DNA of 7,995 bases from a bacterium (lineage in GTDB: Bacteria > Desulfobacterota > GWC2-55-46 > S146-80 > JALXFI01), in NCBI GenBank assembly GCA_027069035.1, contig JALXFI010000338.1, forward strand, positions 1 to 7,995, read 5' to 3'. The position numbers and the translations under genes are program-made. The notes beneath the pieces are model-generated. The model saw only the letters and a program-made list of their open reading frames with translations, had not been told where the DNA came from and did not search any database. How positions within the stretch are numbered: the first letter of the stretch is position 1; each line of letters opens with the position of its first letter. Positions 5,276 to 7,995 of this stretch are shown piece by piece.

Positions 5276-7995
5276 TTGGATAGTCTTATATCTCTGTTTG
5301 AAAAAGAAAAGAAACCAAGGAGTTTCGATGCCATTAAGATATCGATAGCATCCCCTGACCTTATAAGGCAGTGGTCTTCCGGTGAGGTTAAGAAACCCGA
5401 AACCATTAATTACAGGACATTTAAACCTGAAAGAGATGGTCTTTTTTGTGCCAAAATATTTGGTCCTGTAAAGGATTTTGAGTGTAATTGCGGCAAGTAT
5501 AAAAGGATGAAGCACAGGGGAGTCGTTTGTGAGAAATGCGGTGTCGAGGTAATCCCTTCAAAGGTAAGAAGGGAAAGGCTTGGACATATAGAGCTTGCAA
5601 CCCCGGTTGCCCATGTCTGGTTTTTAAAGAGCCTTCCGAGCAGGATAGGTGCCCTGCTTGATATGACTTTAAAGGAACTTGAGAGGGTGCTTTATTTTGA
5701 GAGTTATGTTGTTTTGGACGCTGGCAACACCGACCTTGCGCGAGGGGATATACTGAGTGATGAAAAATATCAGAAGTCCATCGAAAAGTGGGGGGTTGAT
5801 TCCTTTGTGGCCGGTATGGGAGCCGAGGCCGTGCGTGAGATGCTCAAAGAGATTGACCTTAAGAAGACCTCTGATGAATTACGGTTTGAGCTGAAAGAAA
5901 CCTCTTCTGAAGCCAGAAGAAAAAAGATCGTAAAGAGGCTCAAGGTAGTTGAGGCGTTCCTTAATTCCGGCAACAGGCCGGAGTGGGTCATACTCGAGGT
6001 TTTGCCTGTATTGCCTCCGGACTTGAGGCCACTCGTTCCTCTGGATGGCGGCAGGTTTGCCACTTCCGATCTTAATGACCTTTACAGAAGGGTTATAAAC
6101 AGGAACAACAGGCTCAAGAGATTGATGGAACTCAACGCCCCCGATATTATTATAAGGAACGAGAAGAGGATGCTCCAGGAGTCTGTTGATGCGCTTTTTG
6201 ACAACGGGCGTAGGGGTACGGCTATCACGGGACAGAACAGGAGGCCGCTTAAATCTCTAAGCGACTCTATAAAGGGTAAGAGCGGAAGATTCAGGCAGAA
6301 CCTGCTCGGTAAGAGGGTCGATTATTCGGGAAGGTCGGTTATTGTTGTGGGCCCTGAACTTAAACTGCATCAATGTGGTTTGCCTAAGATAATGGCTTTA
6401 GAGCTTTTCAAACCCTTTATCTATAATAAGCTTGAGGAAAAGGGATATGCGACCACTATAAAGAGTGCAAAGAAACTTGTAGAAAAGCAGGATACAGAGG
6501 TATGGGATGCGCTTGAAGAGGTTATTAAAGAACATCCGATCCTTTTAAATAGAGCCCCGACTCTCCATCGCCTCGGTATTCAGGCGTTTGAACCGGTGCT
6601 TGTTGAGGGAAAGGCCATTCAACTCCATCCGCTTGTCTGCACGGCCTTTAATGCCGACTTTGATGGCGATCAGATGGCCGTTCATGTTCCCCTGTCTGTA
6701 GACGCGCAGGTGGAGGCGCGCACGCTTATGATGTCGACCAACAATATACTTTCGCCCGCTAACGGAAAGCCGATAATAGTGCCTACGCAGGATATTGTTC
6801 TCGGGCTCTACTACCTTACCAGAGAAAAGGTAAATGCCAGGGGTGAAGGAAAGATATTTTCATCGCCGACGGAGGTAAAGCTTGCCTATGACCTGGGTGA
6901 AGTGGAGCTGCAGGCCAAGATAAAGGCAAGAATAAACGGTTCACTTGTTGATACCACTGTAGGGAGGGTCTTGTTCAGTGATATTATTCCTGAGGAGATA
7001 CCGTTTGATACCATAAACATGGTCATGACCAAAAAGGAGCTTGCCGCGCTTATTGACCTTTCATACCGTAAGGCAGGGGACAAGAAGACTGTTATATTTT
7101 CCGACAGATTAAAAAATCTTGGGTATCAGTATAGCACCCTTGCGGGTATATCCATATCTATTGACGACATGATAGTGCCGGCAAAGAAGAAGGAGTTGTT
7201 GGATAAGGCCTATGAGAGTGTTCAGGAGATACAGAGTCAGTATAAAGACGGACTTATTACAGACGGTGAGCGTTATAATAAGGCCATAGATATCTGGGCG
7301 CAGGCTACCGAGGAGATATCTCATGAGATGCTGAGCGAGCTGGGCAGTGAGAGGAAGAAGACGAAAGAAGGCGATGAGATAAAGACGCAGAGTTTTAATC
7401 CTATTCATATGATGGCTGACTCCGGAGCAAGGGGCAGCGCACAGCAGATACGTCAGTTGGCGGGTATGAGGGGGTTGATGGCAAAGCCTTCCGGAGAGAT
7501 TATTGAAACGCCTATTACCGCCAATTTCAGAGAAGGCCTTAACGTTATTCAGTACTTTATCTCTACCCATGGAGCAAGAAAAGGTCTCGCGGATACAGCG
7601 CTTAAGACCGCAAACTCGGGTTACCTTACCAGAAGGTTGGTTGATGTTGCACAGGATGCTATTATTGAAGAGGAGGATTGCGGCACTCTCGACGGTATCT
7701 TTATGACTTCTCTTGTAGAGAGCGGAGAGGTGATAGAACCTATCGGAGAGAGGATACTTGGCAGGGTTGCCATTGAAGACATAAAAGACCCATTTTTGGA
7801 CATGGTGATAGTTAAAGCCAATGAAGAGATAACCGAGGAGTTGGTGGAGAAGATCGAGGCTGCGGGTATCGATAAGGTAAGGATAAGATCTGTTCTTACC
7901 TGCAGGACAAAAACAGGGATTTGTAGCAAGTGTTACGGAAGGGACCTTGCAAGGGGCAGGATGGTAAATTTAGGCGAGGCCGTAGGGGTTATAGC
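5276..7995 (+). CDS. rpoC: DNA-directed RNA polymerase subunit beta' (3' end outside window)
   Basis: Beta' supplies the catalytic Mg-binding aspartates of RNA polymerase. The window holds 906 full codons and is open to its edge; the E. coli protein is about 1400 residues long. The TTG start gives MDSLISLFEKEKK, leading into the family N-terminus FDAIKISIASPDLIRQW. Zinc site 1 has C70, C72, C85 and C88, the same numbers as E. coli, which confirms the start. Next come the clamp and switch region with GRFRQNLLGKRVDYSGRSVI (ending near 356), the catalytic NADFDGD (459-465; D461, D463, D465), and the bridge helix (about 757-792, STHGARKGLADTALKTANSG). Zinc site 2 has C802, C876, C883 and C886, keeping E. 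coli spacing shifted by 12. The sequence breaks off in GEAVGVIA, just before the trigger loop, so whether the large SI3 insert is present cannot be seen. No frameshift or missing key residue was found. Confidence 0.98.
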   Translation, partial: MDSLISLFEKEKKPRSFDAIKISIASPDLIRQWSSGEVKKPETINYRTFKPERDGLFCAKIFGPVKDFECNCGKYKRMKHRGVVCEKCGVEVIPSKVRRERLGHIELATPVAHVWFLKSLPSRIGALLDMTLKELERVLYFESYVVLDAGNTDLARGDILSDEKYQKSIEKWGVDSFVAGMGAEAVREMLKEIDLKKTSDELRFELKETSSEARRKKIVKRLKVVEAFLNSGNRPEWVILEVLPVLPPDLRPLVPLDGGRFATSDLNDLYRRVINRNNRLKRLMELNAPDIIIRNEKRMLQESVDALFDNGRRGTAITGQNRRPLKSLSDSIKGKSGRFRQNLLGKRVDYSGRSVIVVGPELKLHQCGLPKIMALELFKPFIYNKLEEKGYATTIKSAKKLVEKQDTEVWDALEEVIKEHPILLNRAPTLHRLGIQAFEPVLVEGKAIQLHPLVCTAFNADFDGDQMAVHVPLSVDAQVEARTLMMSTNNILSPANGKPIIVPTQDIVLGLYYLTREKVNARGEGKIFSSPTEVKLAYDLGEVELQAKIKARINGSLVDTTVGRVLFSDIIPEEIPFDTINMVMTKKELAALIDLSYRKAGDKKTVIFSDRLKNLGYQYSTLAGISISIDDMIVPAKKKELLDKAYESVQEIQSQYKDGLITDGERYNKAIDIWAQATEEISHEMLSELGSERKKTKEGDEIKTQSFNPIHMMADSGARGSAQQIRQLAGMRGLMAKPSGEIIETPITANFREGLNVIQYFISTHGARKGLADTALKTANSGYLTRRLVDVAQDAIIEEEDCGTLDGIFMTSLVESGEVIEPIGERILGRVAIEDIKDPFLDMVIVKANEEITEELVEKIEAAGIDKVRIRSVLTCRTKTGICSKCYGRDLARGRMVNLGEAVGVI

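Noticed and set aside
5212..5515. Minus-strand open frames spanning the rpoB-rpoC junction
   Set aside because: They run opposite conserved ends of two core genes and show no ribosome binding site or family resemblance that I can see.
7109..7570. Minus-strand open frame (153 codons) opposite rpoC
   Set aside because: It is antisense to the conserved bridge-helix region of beta', and its sequence shows no known domain.
7503..7706. Plus-strand open frame of 67 codons inside rpoC
   Set aside because: It is an out-of-frame reading of the bridge-helix region, where the beta' frame is unmistakable.

Overview
The window holds one stretch of a conserved bacterial operon, all on the + strand: rplJ (ribosomal protein L10), rplL (L7/L12), rpoB (RNA polymerase beta) and the first 906 codons of rpoC (beta'). 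The order is the classic bacterial rplKAJL-rpoBC arrangement. By synteny I would expect rplK-rplA just upstream, and rpsL-rpsG-fusA-tuf often lies downstream, but neither is visible here. No mobile element, tRNA, rRNA, CRISPR array or foreign-looking gene was found, and no gene was found on the minus strand.

Layout: 1-44 is the end of a leader with the rplJ ribosome binding site. rplJ (45-575, TTG start) is followed after 29 bases by rplL (605-994). A 130-base intergenic stretch (995-1124) carries an imperfect stem-loop and a tiny ORF that ends directly on the rpoB start codon. rpoB (1125-5237) is intact. After 38 bases, rpoC (5276-7995, TTG start) runs off the window just before the trigger-loop coding region. 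No intrinsic terminator was seen in any gap, so read-through of the whole block is likely.

Organism: both RNA polymerase subunits are of the proteobacterial type. Beta carries both lineage inserts (SI1 and SI2), and the second zinc site of beta' aligns with E. coli numbering at a constant shift of -12. An extra loop inside beta SI2, the longer L10, frequent AGG (Arg) and ATA (Ile) codons, two TTG starts and a moderate base composition suggest a deltaproteobacterium in the broad sense (Desulfobacterota) or a neighbouring phylum such as Nitrospirota. This placement is inference and was not tested by alignment or phylogeny.

How the genes work together: L10 binds 23S rRNA and displays L7/L12 dimers as the ribosomal stalk that recruits translation GTPases. 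Beta and beta' form the catalytic cleft of RNA polymerase. Grouping them links ribosome and polymerase production. In E. coli the ribosomal and polymerase parts are uncoupled by L10 autoregulation and by attenuation plus RNase III processing in the rplL-rpoB gap; the stem-loop here sits in the matching place.

This is mainly an ordinary core-genome region. I found no undescribed system. The points worth a second look are an 11-residue triple repeat in the L10 stalk helix, the stem-loop and micro-ORF ahead of rpoB, and a Tyr-to-Cys difference beside the Mg-binding motif of beta.
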